64,000 bases of DNA, from assembly GCF_049341845.1 (NCBI RefSeq), contig NZ_JBMPIT010000006.1, positions 124,001 to 188,000 of the forward strand. The letters are read 5' to 3'. Each line of letters starts with the position of its first letter. Position 1 is the first letter of the stretch. Positions 45,214-55,423 of this stretch are shown piece by piece. The notes beneath the pieces were generated by a model. The model was not told the DNA's origin and did no database searches. It was given only the letters and a program-made list of their open reading frames with translations. Both the position numbers and the translations under genes were made by a program. Origin of the DNA: Curtobacterium guangdongense. Lineage in GTDB: Bacteria > Actinomycetota > Actinomycetes > Actinomycetales > Microbacteriaceae.

Positions 45214-46745
45214 ATGTTCCTGACCTACCTCAGGCGCGAGCTCACGAACCGCAAGAAACAGACCGTCATCATCGCGATCGGCATGGCGCTCGCCATCGCG
45301 CTCGTGGTCATCGTCTCCTCGATCTCGAGCGGCGTGAAGACCGCGCAGTCGAGCGTCCTGCAGTCGGTCTACGGCGTCGGCACCGACATCACCGTGTCGA
45401 AGACCGCGACGCCGTCGTCGAGCGGCGGCCGACCGAGCTTCGACTTCGGCGGACAGGACTCCTCCGGCAGCGGGAGCACGAACCTCTCCCAGTCGCGGCT
45501 CTCGGTCTCCCCCGGCACGAGCACGCTCACGACGGCGAACCTCAAGACCGTGACGGCGACCGACGGCGTGAAGGCCGCGACCGGTGTCCTGACCCTGCAG
45601 AACAGCACGTTCTCCGGATCCGTGCAGCAGCAGGGCGACAGCGGCTCCAGCGACAGCAGCTCCGGTGACAGCGGCACCAGCACGCAGCAGGGCCCGCCGA
45701 GCGGTGGAACCAGCGGTGGCGGCTTCGGCGGCGGCTCCTTCAGCGTCGACTCGTTCAGCGTCACCGGCATCCCGGTGTCCGGCGACGCGGTCGGCCCGCT
45801 GACGAGCACCGAGATCACGAAGGGTCGCACCTTCGCGGCGAAGGACGCCGGCAAGGACGTCGTCGTCCTCGACGCGAGCTACGCGAAGAGCGAGTCGAAG
45901 GCCGTCGGGGACACGCTCGACATCGGCGGGACGACGTTCACCGTCATCGGCATCGTCTCGTCCACGGGCTCCGCGAGCACCACCGGGTCGAACACGTACA
46001 TCCCGCTCGACACCGCGCAGTCCCTGGCCGACCTCGACGGCAAGGTCACCTCGATCTACGTCTCGGCCGAGTCGTCCTCCGACGTCAGCACCATCAAGAC
46101 GGCACTGCAGAAGCAGCTGACGAGCGCGACCGTCTCGACCGAGTCCGACCTGGCATCCAGCGTCTCCGGTTCGCTCGCCACCGCGTCGAGCCTGGTCTCC
46201 AACCTCGGCACCTGGCTGTCGATCCTGGTGCTGGCGGCGGCGTTCCTCATCGCCGTCCTCTTCACGATCTCCGGCGTCACCCGACGCACCCGTGAGTTCG
46301 GCACCCTGAAGGCCATCGGCTGGTCGAACGGCCGCATCACCCGGCAGGTCGCCGGCGAGTCCCTCGTGCAGGGCCTCATCGGCGGCGTCATCGGTGCGGC
46401 GGCCGGCCTGATCGGGATCCTCGTGGTCAACGTCATCTCGCCGACGATCTCGGCGAGCGCCTCGACGAGCGCCCGCGGCGCAGGCGGAGGCGGCGGGATG
46501 CCCGGCGGCGCGGCGACCGCGGCAGCGGGCAGCGGTACCACCGGCGGAGCCCCTGCCGGCGGGTTCGGCGGCGGTGGAGCGAGCACCGCCTCGACGACCG
46601 ACGTCGTCCTGCACGCTCCCGTGACGGTCGAGGTGATCCTGCTCGCGATCGGGCTGGCGATCCTCGGCGGCCTCATCGCTGGCGCCCTCGGTGGCTGGCG
46701 TGCGAGCCGGCTCCGTCCGGCAGAGGCCCTGCGGAGCGTGGCGTG

Positions 46746-46746
<1 letters not shown>
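45214..46746 (+). CDS. MacB-like ABC permease
   Basis: A 510-residue permease with an N-terminal membrane helix (about 12-38), a periplasmic MacB-type region (to about 325), then three C-terminal helices with the FtsX motif ISGVTRRTREFGTLKAIGWSNGRITRQVAGE. Two stretches are low-complexity: Ser/Gly (GDSGSSDSSSGDSG) and Gly/Ala (GAGGGGGMPGGAATAAAG). The ATPase gene follows and overlaps. Likely exports a peptide or lipid, or acts in envelope stress; substrate unknown. Confidence 0.9.
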
Positions 46747-47555
<809 letters not shown>

Positions 47556-47578
47556 GTGCCCGAGCGCTGACAGCGCGC

Positions 47579-47640
47579 CGCACAACGGAGAGCACGCAGC
47601 ACCACGGGATACCGTGGCGCTGCGTGCTCTCCGTTGTGCG
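47579..47640. terminator. 29-bp palindrome between convergent genes
   Basis: 47581-47607 pairs with 47612-47638 over 27 bp with one mismatch; two more pairs extend it outward. The arm begins CACAACGGAGAGCACGCAGC. It lies between the ABC ATPase gene and the beta-propeller gene, which converge, so it may terminate both. It is not related to families A-C. Confidence 0.7.
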
Positions 47641-47652
47641 CGGTTCGTCCGG

Positions 47653-48597
47653 CTACGCGTTGCCGGCGTGGTCGACGGGGTAGTCGCAGTACACGAACCA
47701 CCGCGAGTCCGGCGACCACGGCGGGACGTTGACCGTTCCCTGCCCGCCGTCGAGCGTCACCAGGGTCTCGGGCACCGGCATCATGCGGGCACCGCGCACG
47801 AGCACACCGGGCAGGAGCCGGAGCTCGACGCGGTGGTCGGCCGGGTGGCCCTGCACGCCGGGCTCGTACGACAGGTACAGCAGGTGCGCGCCGTCCGGCG
47901 ACACGTGCGGGAACCAGTTCACCCGGTCGTCGTTCGTGATCCGCACGGGCTCGGTCGCACCGGGCCAGAGCGCGACGAGCTGCGCGGTGCCCGGGCTGAA
48001 GCGCTCCGAGTTCCAGACGAGCATCTCCCCCGCGTAGGAGACGCCGTCGTCCGGGTGTTCGTCCCGGGTCAGGAAGGTCGGCTCCCCCGACGCGACGTCG
48101 ACGAGCGCGACGTCGGTCGTCCAGACGTCGTCCTCGCTGAGCTCCCCCACGATCGCCGCGAGCGCCCCACCATCGGGTGCGATGCCGTGCAGGTAGTACT
48201 TCCGGACGACGGGCAGGGCGTCGGCCGCGTGGGTGAGCGGCGCCGAGGCTCCCCCGGCCGGCAACGGGATGCGGTAGAGGTCCCCGTCGCGACCGCTCAC
48301 CACGACGGACTTCCCCGAGGGGTCGAGGACGTGGTCGTTGTTGATCTCGGGGACACCGGGCATCGGGACCCGCTCGAGGGCGCTCTCGTCGAGGACGGTG
48401 TCGGCGTCCGGGAGCCGCAGCAGCCAGAGGTCCCCGTTGCCGTTCAACACCAGGGTCCGGTCGTCGAGGACGTTCGGTGCCTCGACGAGGACGGTGGAGC
48501 TCTCGAACACGAGTCTCGGTTCGCGCCGGTCGACGTCGTACACGTGCACCCGGCTGGTCTGTCCGGGCAGCAGCTGCCGCCCGCGTGCGTCTGTCAT
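47653..48597 (-). CDS. TolB-like beta-propeller protein
   Basis: A 314-residue protein without a signal peptide, built of PD40-type beta-propeller repeats (LLYLSYEPGVQGHPADHRVELRLLPG, VSPDGAHLL, WSPDSRWFVYCDY). It is adjacent to the sugar ABC genes, after a family B hairpin, and resembles oligosaccharide-linked proteins of such clusters. The enzymatic or binding role is unknown. ATG at 48597. Confidence 0.82.
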   Translation of the reverse strand: MTDARGRQLLPGQTSRVHVYDVDRREPRLVFESSTVLVEAPNVLDDRTLVLNGNGDLWLLRLPDADTVLDESALERVPMPGVPEINNDHVLDPSGKSVVVSGRDGDLYRIPLPAGGASAPLTHAADALPVVRKYYLHGIAPDGGALAAIVGELSEDDVWTTDVALVDVASGEPTFLTRDEHPDDGVSYAGEMLVWNSERFSPGTAQLVALWPGATEPVRITNDDRVNWFPHVSPDGAHLLYLSYEPGVQGHPADHRVELRLLPGVLVRGARMMPVPETLVTLDGGQGTVNVPPWSPDSRWFVYCDYPVDHAGNA

Positions 48598-48655
48598 GCG
48601 TCCATCCTGCCCGTCTGCCCCGCCCGGGGCCGGACTCGTCCCGGCCTGTGCTGCA

Positions 48656-48708
48656 CGCGAAAGCGACAGATCCCGGGCAACTCCTGCCCGGGATCTGTCG
48701 CTTTCGCG
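48656..48708. repeat. Family B palindrome, perfect 24-bp stem
   Basis: Arms 48656-48679 and 48685-48708 are exact complements, with CGCGAAAGCGACAG outer and ATCCCGGGCA inner. It lies 20 bases after the stop of the MalG-like permease and before the beta-propeller gene on the same strand. It may attenuate or end the transcript. Confidence 0.82.
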
Positions 48709-48728
48709 GAAGGGACCTGCTGGTCCGC

Positions 48729-49568
48729 CTACTTCACCGCACCGGCGGTCAGGCCGGCGACGAACTGGCGCTGGACGATGAGGAACGCGATCACGACCGG
48801 GATGCTCACGACGAGGCTCGCCGCCATGATCTGGTTCCAGTAGACGTTGGTCTGCGTCGAGTACTGCTGCAGACCGACCGCGAGCGTCTGCCCGTTGCCG
48901 TTCGTCATGACGGAGGCGAAGAGGACCTCACCCCATGCCGTCATGAACGAGTAGATGCCGACCGCGACGAGACCCGGGCGGGCCGACGGCAGGATGATCC
49001 GGAAGAGCGCACCCATCGGGCCGGAGCCGTCGACCATGGCGGCCTCGTCGAGTTCACGCGGGATCGTCTCGAAGTACCCGGCGAGCATCCAGATCGAGAA
49101 CGGGAGCGTGAACGTCAGGTACGTGATGATCAGGCCGGTCCAGCTGCCGACGAGCTGGATGCCGAGCGAGTTCCCGAGGTTCGTGAAGATGAGGAACAGC
49201 GGGAGCAGGAACAGCACGCCGGGGAACATCTGGGTCGAGAGCACCGTGGTGGTGAAGGCGCTCTTGCCCTTGAAGTTCCAGCGCGACACCGCGTAGGCGG
49301 CGAAGGTGGCGATGATGAGCGAGAACACCGTCGCGACCGTGCAGACGACGAGCGAGTTGATGAAGTACTGCCCGAGCGGCACCGTCGACCACATGTCGAT
49401 GAACGGCTGCAGGGTGATGTTGGTCGGGATCCACGTGAAGTCGTTCTGCACGTCACCGAGCGGCTTGATGGCCGTGGTGATCATCACGTAGAGCGGCACG
49501 ACCGTGAAGACGGTCAGGAGTGCCAGGACGATGATCTTGAAGGACTTTGCGCCCACTGTTTCACGCAC
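48729..49568 (-). CDS. Sugar ABC permease, MalG-like
   Basis: A 279-residue CUT1-family permease with six helices and the cytoplasmic EAA loop (ELDEAAMVDGSGPMGALFRIILPSARPG) that meets the ATPase. The start codon GTG at 49568 overlaps the preceding permease by 8 bases. Partner of the permease and binding protein upstream; the operon encodes no ATPase. Confidence 0.93.
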   Translation of the reverse strand: MRETVGAKSFKIIVLALLTVFTVVPLYVMITTAIKPLGDVQNDFTWIPTNITLQPFIDMWSTVPLGQYFINSLVVCTVATVFSLIIATFAAYAVSRWNFKGKSAFTTTVLSTQMFPGVLFLLPLFLIFTNLGNSLGIQLVGSWTGLIITYLTFTLPFSIWMLAGYFETIPRELDEAAMVDGSGPMGALFRIILPSARPGLVAVGIYSFMTAWGEVLFASVMTNGNGQTLAVGLQQYSTQTNVYWNQIMAASLVVSIPVVIAFLIVQRQFVAGLTAGAVK

Positions 49569-50556
49569 GGACGGACCTCCGGTTGGTCACGGCGAGGTAG
49601 ATGCCGGTGACGACGAGCAGGAAGAGGAGGAGCAGGACGCTCATCGCGGCACCCGAACCGAAGTTCCAGGTGATGAACGAGGCGTTGTAGATGTGGAAGC
49701 TGAGCAGGTCGGCCGCCGGAGGCTGCGCCGTCGAGCCGAAGAGCACGTACGGCGTGTTGAAGTCGTTGAACGTCCAGAGGAACATCACGAGCACCAGGGT
49801 CACGTTCACCGGGCGGACCATCGGCAGCGTGATCGAGCGCCACTGCCGGAACGGCTTCGCACCGTCGACCGACGCCGCTTCGTACACGTCAGCGGGCACG
49901 GACTGCAGGCCGGCCATCAGCATGAGGAACGCGAACGGCCACGTCTTCCAGATCGCCACGACGACCACGGCCACGAAAGCATTGTTGCCGATGAGCCAGA
50001 ACGGCCCGCTCCCGCTGACCAGGTGCAGCTGGTCGACCAGGATGTGGTTGATCGCACCCGAGTCACGCTGGAACATGAACTTCCACGTGATCACGCCGGC
50101 ATACATCGGCAGCGCGTACGGCACGAGGAACAGCGTGCGGAAGAGCCCGCGACCCTTGAACGGCTTCTGCAGCGCGACGGCCGCCATCATCCCGAAGCCC
50201 CACGACAGGCCGACGACGATGACCGTGAACGCGCAGGTGATGAGGAACGAGTTGAGCAGCCCCTTGCCGATCGCCTGGTTGAAGTCGACCGCCACCGAGT
50301 AGTTGCGGAAACCGGCCCACGGCGCGGCGCCCCAGTTCGCGATGAAGTACTTGGTGAGCTGGATGAACGAGATCCAGATGCCGGTGAGCATCGGGATGAT
50401 GTGGATCAACAGCTCGAAGAGGATCGCGGGACCGACGAGCGCGTACGGCAGCCAGCGGAGGTGCTGCTTGCGCTTCGGTGGAGGACCCGAGAGGGTCGGG
50501 GCCTTCGTGCGCGTCAGGTCGAGGGCCTCGGAGTCGGGCAGGACCGTCGTGGACAT
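49561..50556 (-). CDS. Sugar ABC permease, MalF-like
   Basis: A 331-residue CUT1-family permease with six helices; the EAA loop reads DVYEAASVDGAKPFRQWRSITLPMVRP. ATG at 50556. It is separated from the binding-protein gene by a family A palindrome at 50629-50670, which may lower expression of the permeases relative to the binding protein. Confidence 0.93.
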   Translation of the reverse strand: MSTTVLPDSEALDLTRTKAPTLSGPPPKRKQHLRWLPYALVGPAILFELLIHIIPMLTGIWISFIQLTKYFIANWGAAPWAGFRNYSVAVDFNQAIGKGLLNSFLITCAFTVIVVGLSWGFGMMAAVALQKPFKGRGLFRTLFLVPYALPMYAGVITWKFMFQRDSGAINHILVDQLHLVSGSGPFWLIGNNAFVAVVVVAIWKTWPFAFLMLMAGLQSVPADVYEAASVDGAKPFRQWRSITLPMVRPVNVTLVLVMFLWTFNDFNTPYVLFGSTAQPPAADLLSFHIYNASFITWNFGSGAAMSVLLLLFLLVVTGIYLAVTNRRSVRA

Positions 50557-50628
50557 GGGCAGGGCCTTTCGGCTGAGGAGGGTTCGGGTGCTGCGCCGGC
50601 CGTGGCAGCGGCCGGTGGCGGTGAGGGG

Positions 50629-50670
50629 TGGAGGCCCGGGGCGGCCTTGCGGACGCGCCCCGAGCCTCCA
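50629..50670. repeat. Family A palindrome between binding protein and MalF genes
   Basis: Arms 50629-50643 and 50656-50670 pair over 15 bp with one mismatch (TGGAGGCCCGGGGCG and CGCCCCGAGCCTCCA). It starts 8 bases past the binding-protein stop. A hairpin here fits the known protection of the abundant binding-protein mRNA. Confidence 0.68.
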
Positions 50671-50677
50671 GGCTGGA

Positions 50678-51979
50678 TCAGCCGTTCGCCTGGGACACCT
50701 GGTCCTGGGCGGTCTGCAGCGCGGACTTGATGTCGCTGTCGGACACCGTGCCGCCGGTCGCGATCTTGGCGAACATGTCGTTCATCGCCTTGCCGACCGT
50801 GGACTCGAACTGGTCCTCGGCGGGCACCAGCGGGAGCGGCTTCGCCTTGTTGTTGTAGATGTCGAGGAACGTCTTCGTCTGCTCGTCGGTGACCGAGTCG
50901 GCAGCGGAGGCGAGCACCGGCAGGGCCGAGTACGGCTTGTCGAGCGTGGACTGCGTGTCAGCGCTCGTCATGTACTTGACGAACTTCAGCGCGCCGTCCT
51001 TGTTCTTCGTGTTCTTGAAGATCGACAGGTTGATGCCGGCCGGGAAGCTCGCGATGTCCTTACCGCCCTTGGGAGCCGGGAAGGGGACCACGCCGAAGTC
51101 GTCGGCGGACATGCCGTTCGACGTGATCGTCGCGTTCGCGTTGTTCTGCGTCAGCATCATCGCGGCCTTCTTGTTCGCGAAGTCCGAGACCGCCTGGGTG
51201 CCGTTGTCGTACTGCGCGTTCGAGGTGTTGACCACCTTGTCGCTCTGCATCAGGTCGAGGTAGCGCTTGATGCCGTCGACGTTGGCGCTCGACGTGAAGG
51301 TCGGCTTGCCGCTCTTGTCGAACCACTCGCCGCCGTTCTGCGCCGAGTTGATGAACGCGAAGTGCGCGTTCTCGGTGTACGAACCACCCGCGATGGTGAA
51401 GCCGTACTTGCCGTCGGTGGTGAGCTTCTTGGCGTCGGCGGTCAGGTCCTCCCACGTGGTGGGGGCTTCGATGCCGGCGTCCTTGAACATCTGCTTGTTG
51501 TAGTACAGGCCGTAGGCGAGGCCGTAGAGCGGGACGCTCGTGACGGTCTTGCCGGGGGCACCACCGGTGGAGAGCGCGACCTTGCCGAACTTGTCGGCGC
51601 CGCCGATCGCCTTCATCTCCGAGTCGCCGAACTCCTGGAACGCACCGGTCGCCTGGAGCGACGTCGCCCAGGTGTTGCCGATGTTGACCACGTCGGGGCC
51701 CTGACCGGAGGTGACGGCGGTCTGGATCTTCGTCTGCAGGTCGTTCCAGCCGATGACCTGGAGGTTGACCTTGATCCCGGTCTCCTTGGTGAACTTCTTG
51801 AGGACGGGGGTCAGCACCTCCTTGTCGTTCTGCAGGGACGTGCCCTGGTTCGACGCCCAGTAGGTGAGCGTCTTGGAGTCGCCGGACGAACCGGAGCCTC
51901 CGGAGGAGCAGGCTGCGAGGCCGGTCACGGTGAGTGCCGCGGCCGCGGTGATGGCCAGTGCGCGGATGGCAGTGCGCAT
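50678..51979 (-). CDS. Sugar ABC solute-binding lipoprotein
   Basis: A 433-residue extracellular binding protein. The N terminus is a signal peptide with lipobox TGLAAC (Cys24). The mature part has CUT1-type features (KFTKETGIKVNLQVIGWNDLQTKIQTAVTSGQGPDVVNIG and the C-terminal region near WSPV-like PYSALPVLASA). The sugar is not predictable, but neighbours suggest an inositol-like or modified hexose. The ATG has a weak upstream GAGAAAG site. Confidence 0.93.
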   Translation of the reverse strand: MRTAIRALAITAAAALTVTGLAACSSGGSGSSGDSKTLTYWASNQGTSLQNDKEVLTPVLKKFTKETGIKVNLQVIGWNDLQTKIQTAVTSGQGPDVVNIGNTWATSLQATGAFQEFGDSEMKAIGGADKFGKVALSTGGAPGKTVTSVPLYGLAYGLYYNKQMFKDAGIEAPTTWEDLTADAKKLTTDGKYGFTIAGGSYTENAHFAFINSAQNGGEWFDKSGKPTFTSSANVDGIKRYLDLMQSDKVVNTSNAQYDNGTQAVSDFANKKAAMMLTQNNANATITSNGMSADDFGVVPFPAPKGGKDIASFPAGINLSIFKNTKNKDGALKFVKYMTSADTQSTLDKPYSALPVLASAADSVTDEQTKTFLDIYNNKAKPLPLVPAEDQFESTVGKAMNDMFAKIATGGTVSDSDIKSALQTAQDQVSQANG

Positions 51980-52115
51980 GACTCTCTACTTTCTCGTCGT
52001 TGAGATGGTGCAGTGGGATCTGCGAGGTGCTCCGGGTGGAGCGGTTTCGGGTGCTGCTGTGTGGTGTCGGCGGGCTGCGTCGTCCGACGACGTGGTGCGG
52101 GGCGGACCCCGGCCG

Positions 52116-53261
52116 TCAGGCCAGGGTCTGCTCCGCGGGGTCCCAACCCTCGGGGAGGGTCGGGGAGGGTGCGACGGTGCTCTCGACGAGCACTGCCGCA
52201 CCACGTTCGGCACTCTCGGCGATGGAGACCATCACGTCGAGGACGTGGAACGCGAGGGCGCCGGGGACCCGGTTCTCCTCGCCTGCGCGGAGGGAGCGGG
52301 CCAGGTCGACCACGCCGGTGCCGCGCGAGTAGGTGGAGCCGACGGCCGGGATGGTCTCCGGCTCCTCGGAACCGAGCGCGTACAGCTCGGTGTCGCCGTC
52401 GAAGTTGTTCGGGTCCGGGAACACGACGGTCCCGGTCTCCCCCGCGATCTCGACGAAACCGGTGCGGCCGCGGTCCGACTCGAACGAGAACACGCTCTGC
52501 GCGCTCCCGCCGTTCTCGAACTCGATGAGCGCCGAGTGGTTCGTCGGCACCTCGACCGGGAACTCGGTGCCGGCCTTCGGACCGGAGCCGATCGTGCGCG
52601 TCGCGCGGGACTTCGACGACGTCGCCGTCACCTTCGCGACCGGGCCGAACGCCTGTACGAGGGTGGTGATGTAGTACGGGCCGATGTCGAACAGCGGACC
52701 GGCGCCGTAGGCGAAGAGGAACTCGGGGCTCGGGTGCCACGACTCCGGGCCGGGGCTCTGGAAGAGCGTCAGGCCGTTCAGCGGGGTCCCGATCCGGCCG
52801 TCGCGGATGGTGCGGAGCGCGGTCTGCAGGCCGGCGCCGAGGAACGTGTCCGGCGCGACGCTGACCGTCTTGCCGGCAGCCACCGCGGCGTCGCGCAGCT
52901 GTGCGGCACTCGAGCGGTCGAGCGCGTAGGGCTTCTCGCCCCACACGTGCTTGCCGGCGGCGAGGACCTGCAGTGCGACCTCGACGTGGGCGGCAGGGAT
53001 GGTCAGGTTGACGACGATCTCGATGTCGTCGTTCGCCAGGAGCTCCTCGACGGTGCCGGAGCCCGCGACGCCCCACTTCTCCGCCTGCGCAGCCGCGCGG
53101 GGCAGGTCGATGTCGGCGATGAAGTGGACCTTCACGTCGGGGAAGACGGTGAGGTTCGAGAGGTACTGGTCCGAGATGACCCCGGCGCCGATGACGCCGA
53201 CGCCGACCGGGCCGGTCTTCGTGGTGGTCTGGGCCTCGGCACCCGTTGCGGTGTCGGTCAT
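52116..53261 (-). CDS. Gfo/Idh/MocA-family dehydrogenase
   Basis: A 381-residue NAD(P)-dependent sugar or inositol dehydrogenase: N-terminal Rossmann fold GPVGVGVIGAGVISDQYL and the EKPYALD block (GKHVWGEKPYALDRSS) of the family, with C-terminal beta domain. The ATG at 53261 overlaps the isomerase stop (ATGA). It probably acts in the same catabolic route. Confidence 0.93.
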   Translation of the reverse strand: MTDTATGAEAQTTTKTGPVGVGVIGAGVISDQYLSNLTVFPDVKVHFIADIDLPRAAAQAEKWGVAGSGTVEELLANDDIEIVVNLTIPAAHVEVALQVLAAGKHVWGEKPYALDRSSAAQLRDAAVAAGKTVSVAPDTFLGAGLQTALRTIRDGRIGTPLNGLTLFQSPGPESWHPSPEFLFAYGAGPLFDIGPYYITTLVQAFGPVAKVTATSSKSRATRTIGSGPKAGTEFPVEVPTNHSALIEFENGGSAQSVFSFESDRGRTGFVEIAGETGTVVFPDPNNFDGDTELYALGSEEPETIPAVGSTYSRGTGVVDLARSLRAGEENRVPGALAFHVLDVMVSIAESAERGAAVLVESTVAPSPTLPEGWDPAEQTLA

Positions 53262-54004
53262 GCGTCCACTCCCTGCAGGAACGTGTACGAGTCGGCGACG
53301 GCCTGGAAGACGTCGCCGTCGTGGTCGTCGAGCTCGATGACGTGCAGGGCGTTCGGTGCAGCCGCGACGATCTCACGGATGGGCATGATGCCGTTGCCGA
53401 CCGCGACCTGCTGCTTGTCGTCGTGCGATCCGTCGCCGTCCTTGACGTGCAGGAACTGCACCTTGTCGCCGAGCTTCTCGATGACGGCCACCGGGTCGTC
53501 ACCGCCGACCTTCGCCCAGTAGGTGTCGAGCTCGAGCACGACGTCCTCGGAGAGGGCTCCGGCGAAGACCTCGTAGGCGCTGACGCCGTCGATGCGGTTT
53601 GAGAACTCGAACGCGTGGTTGTGGTACCCGAGGGTCAGGCCGTGGTCCGCTGCGCGCGGTGCGAGGGCGCTGAGTTCGCGGGCGATGGCCTCGACGTCCT
53701 CGCGGGTGGTCCAGCGGGCCTCGTCGATGTGCGGGTCGATCAGCGTCTCGGTGCCGATCGTCGCCGTGGCGTGGAAGATGCGCTCGAGGTCCTGCTCGCC
53801 CGCGTCCAGCAGACGTGCGTGGCCGCTGGGGGCCTCGAGTCCTGCCTCCTTGAGCGCGGCCGCGTACTCGTCGGCGCGGTCCACGTAGCCGAAGAGCTCG
53901 ACCTTCGTGAAGCCGATGCCGGCGATGCGCTGCAGGGTGCCGGGAAGATCGGCTCCGAGTGCGTCGCGGACCGTGTAGAGCTGGACCGAAAGCGGTTGTG
54001 TCAC
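53258..54004 (-). CDS. Sugar isomerase/epimerase-like TIM-barrel protein
   Basis: A 248-residue AP-endonuclease-2-fold protein, as in IolE and xylose isomerase-like enzymes. Metal-ligand blocks are TLGYHNHAFEF, VVLELDTYWAKVGG and VQFLHVKDGDG. The GTG at 54004 is chosen because GAGGAG lies just upstream; the ATG at 54019 has no site. Together with the dehydrogenase it would convert an imported sugar. The first gene of a sugar operon, divergent from the ROK regulator. Confidence 0.88.
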   Translation of the reverse strand: MTQPLSVQLYTVRDALGADLPGTLQRIAGIGFTKVELFGYVDRADEYAAALKEAGLEAPSGHARLLDAGEQDLERIFHATATIGTETLIDPHIDEARWTTREDVEAIARELSALAPRAADHGLTLGYHNHAFEFSNRIDGVSAYEVFAGALSEDVVLELDTYWAKVGGDDPVAVIEKLGDKVQFLHVKDGDGSHDDKQQVAVGNGIMPIREIVAAAPNALHVIELDDHDGDVFQAVADSYTFLQGVDA

Positions 54005-54081
54005 CAGTGTTCTCCTCATCGAGACGGTGGTCGTCACTGACCGAGCGTCACACTACGAGCACTTCTGTCGGCGGTCAAGCA

Positions 54082-54108
54082 GAAGTCCGCAAATCTTCGG
54101 CGGACTTC
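54082..54108. promoter_or_regulatory. Inverted repeat in the sugar-operon/ROK divergent region
   Basis: GAAGTCCGC (54082-54090) and GCGGACTTC (54100-54108) are exact 9-bp complements with a 9-base spacer. It lies midway between the divergent operon start (54004) and the ROK gene (54146). It is the best ROK operator candidate; a second pair, CTTCTG/CAGAAG at 54063-54085, overlaps it. Confidence 0.5.
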
Positions 54109-54145
54109 GTTGCGTGCCCTGTTCGATGTGTGGTTCACTCCCCCC

Positions 54146-55357
54146 ATGGTCGACTTGACACGGACGGCAGCGTCGCCTCCGGTCGGGACGAGCGAGCTCT
54201 TCCAGATCCTCCGCGACGGTGTGCCGCGGACCCGGGCAGAGCTCGCCGCACTGACGGGAGCAGCACGCTCCACCATCGGCGTGCGCCTGGACGCGCTCGC
54301 GGACATCGGGCTCATCGGGCCCGTGGAGACCGCGGCGTCCACCGGCGGCCGCCCGCCGGCGCAGATCGCGCTCCGCTCCACCTCACGCCTCGTGATCGCC
54401 GCGGACCTCGGGGCGTCGCACGGCCGTGTCGCGGTCACCGACCTCGTCGCCGCGCCCCTCGCCACCCGCGAGGCCCGCATCGACATCGCCGCAGGACCCG
54501 TCCCGACGCTGACCTGGCTCGTCCAGGCGATCGACGAGCTCCTGTCCGAGGTCGGCCGTTCCCGCGACGACGTCATCGCCATCGGCATCGGCGTCCCCGG
54601 GCCCGTCGAGTTCTCCACCGGGCGTCCGGCGAACCCCCCGATCATGCCCGGCTGGGACGGCTTCGACGTCCCCGGCTGGCTCCGGCAGCACGTCTCCGCG
54701 CACGTCTTGCTCGACAACGACGTGAACATCGCGGCGCTCGGCGAGCGGGAGCACGGGTGGCCGAACGTCGACCACCTGCTGTTCGTCAAGGTCGCCACCG
54801 GCATCGGCTCGGGCATCGTGTCCGAGGGACGACTGCAACGGGGCGCACAGGGCACCGCCGGTGACATCGGGCACGTGCGCGTGTCCCGTGCGGGCGACAT
54901 GCCGTGCCACTGCGGGAACACGGGGTGTCTCGAGGCCGTCGCCTCCGGCCCCGCGATCGCCCGGTCGCTCCGGGCGAAGGGCCACGACGTGCACACCAGC
55001 GCCGACGTGATCGACCTCGTGACCCGATCGGACCTCGACGCCATCGGGGCGGTCCGGCAGGCGGGCCGGGACATCGGTGAGGTCCTCGCGACGTGCGTCT
55101 CCCTGATGAACCCGTCGGTCATCGTGCTCGGCGGGTCGATCACGCAGGCGGGTGAGCACCTCCTCGCCGGCGTGCGGGAGGTCGTGTACTCCCGCTCGAT
55201 GCCGCTCGCCACCGAACACCTCGTCATCGCGCCCTCCCGCGCCGGGGGCATCGCGGCGCTCAAGGGAGCAGCAGCGCTCGCCATCGGCTACGCCCTCTCC
55301 CCCGCCGGCGTCGACGAGTTGGTCGCGTACGCGGAGGGGCGCGAGCTGGTCTCCTGA
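54146..55357 (+). CDS. ROK-family transcriptional regulator
   Basis: A 403-residue regulator with N-terminal winged helix (ELFQILRDGVPRTRAELAALTGAARSTIGVRLDALAD) and ROK domain (VIAADLGASHGRVAVTDL, GVPGPVEFSTG). The zinc signature MPCHCGNTGCLEAV is complete, so it probably folds normally and senses a sugar or phosphosugar. No ribosome site precedes the ATG at 54146. It is divergent from the sugar operon, which it probably represses. Confidence 0.92.
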   Translation: MVDLTRTAASPPVGTSELFQILRDGVPRTRAELAALTGAARSTIGVRLDALADIGLIGPVETAASTGGRPPAQIALRSTSRLVIAADLGASHGRVAVTDLVAAPLATREARIDIAAGPVPTLTWLVQAIDELLSEVGRSRDDVIAIGIGVPGPVEFSTGRPANPPIMPGWDGFDVPGWLRQHVSAHVLLDNDVNIAALGEREHGWPNVDHLLFVKVATGIGSGIVSEGRLQRGAQGTAGDIGHVRVSRAGDMPCHCGNTGCLEAVASGPAIARSLRAKGHDVHTSADVIDLVTRSDLDAIGAVRQAGRDIGEVLATCVSLMNPSVIVLGGSITQAGEHLLAGVREVVYSRSMPLATEHLVIAPSRAGGIAALKGAAALAIGYALSPAGVDELVAYAEGRELVS

Positions 55358-55423
55358 CCGCGCGTTCCGGTCGGCGCGGTGCGCCGGTTTCCGTCCGTCG
55401 GTGCTCGGGGAGAGAATCGTCGG

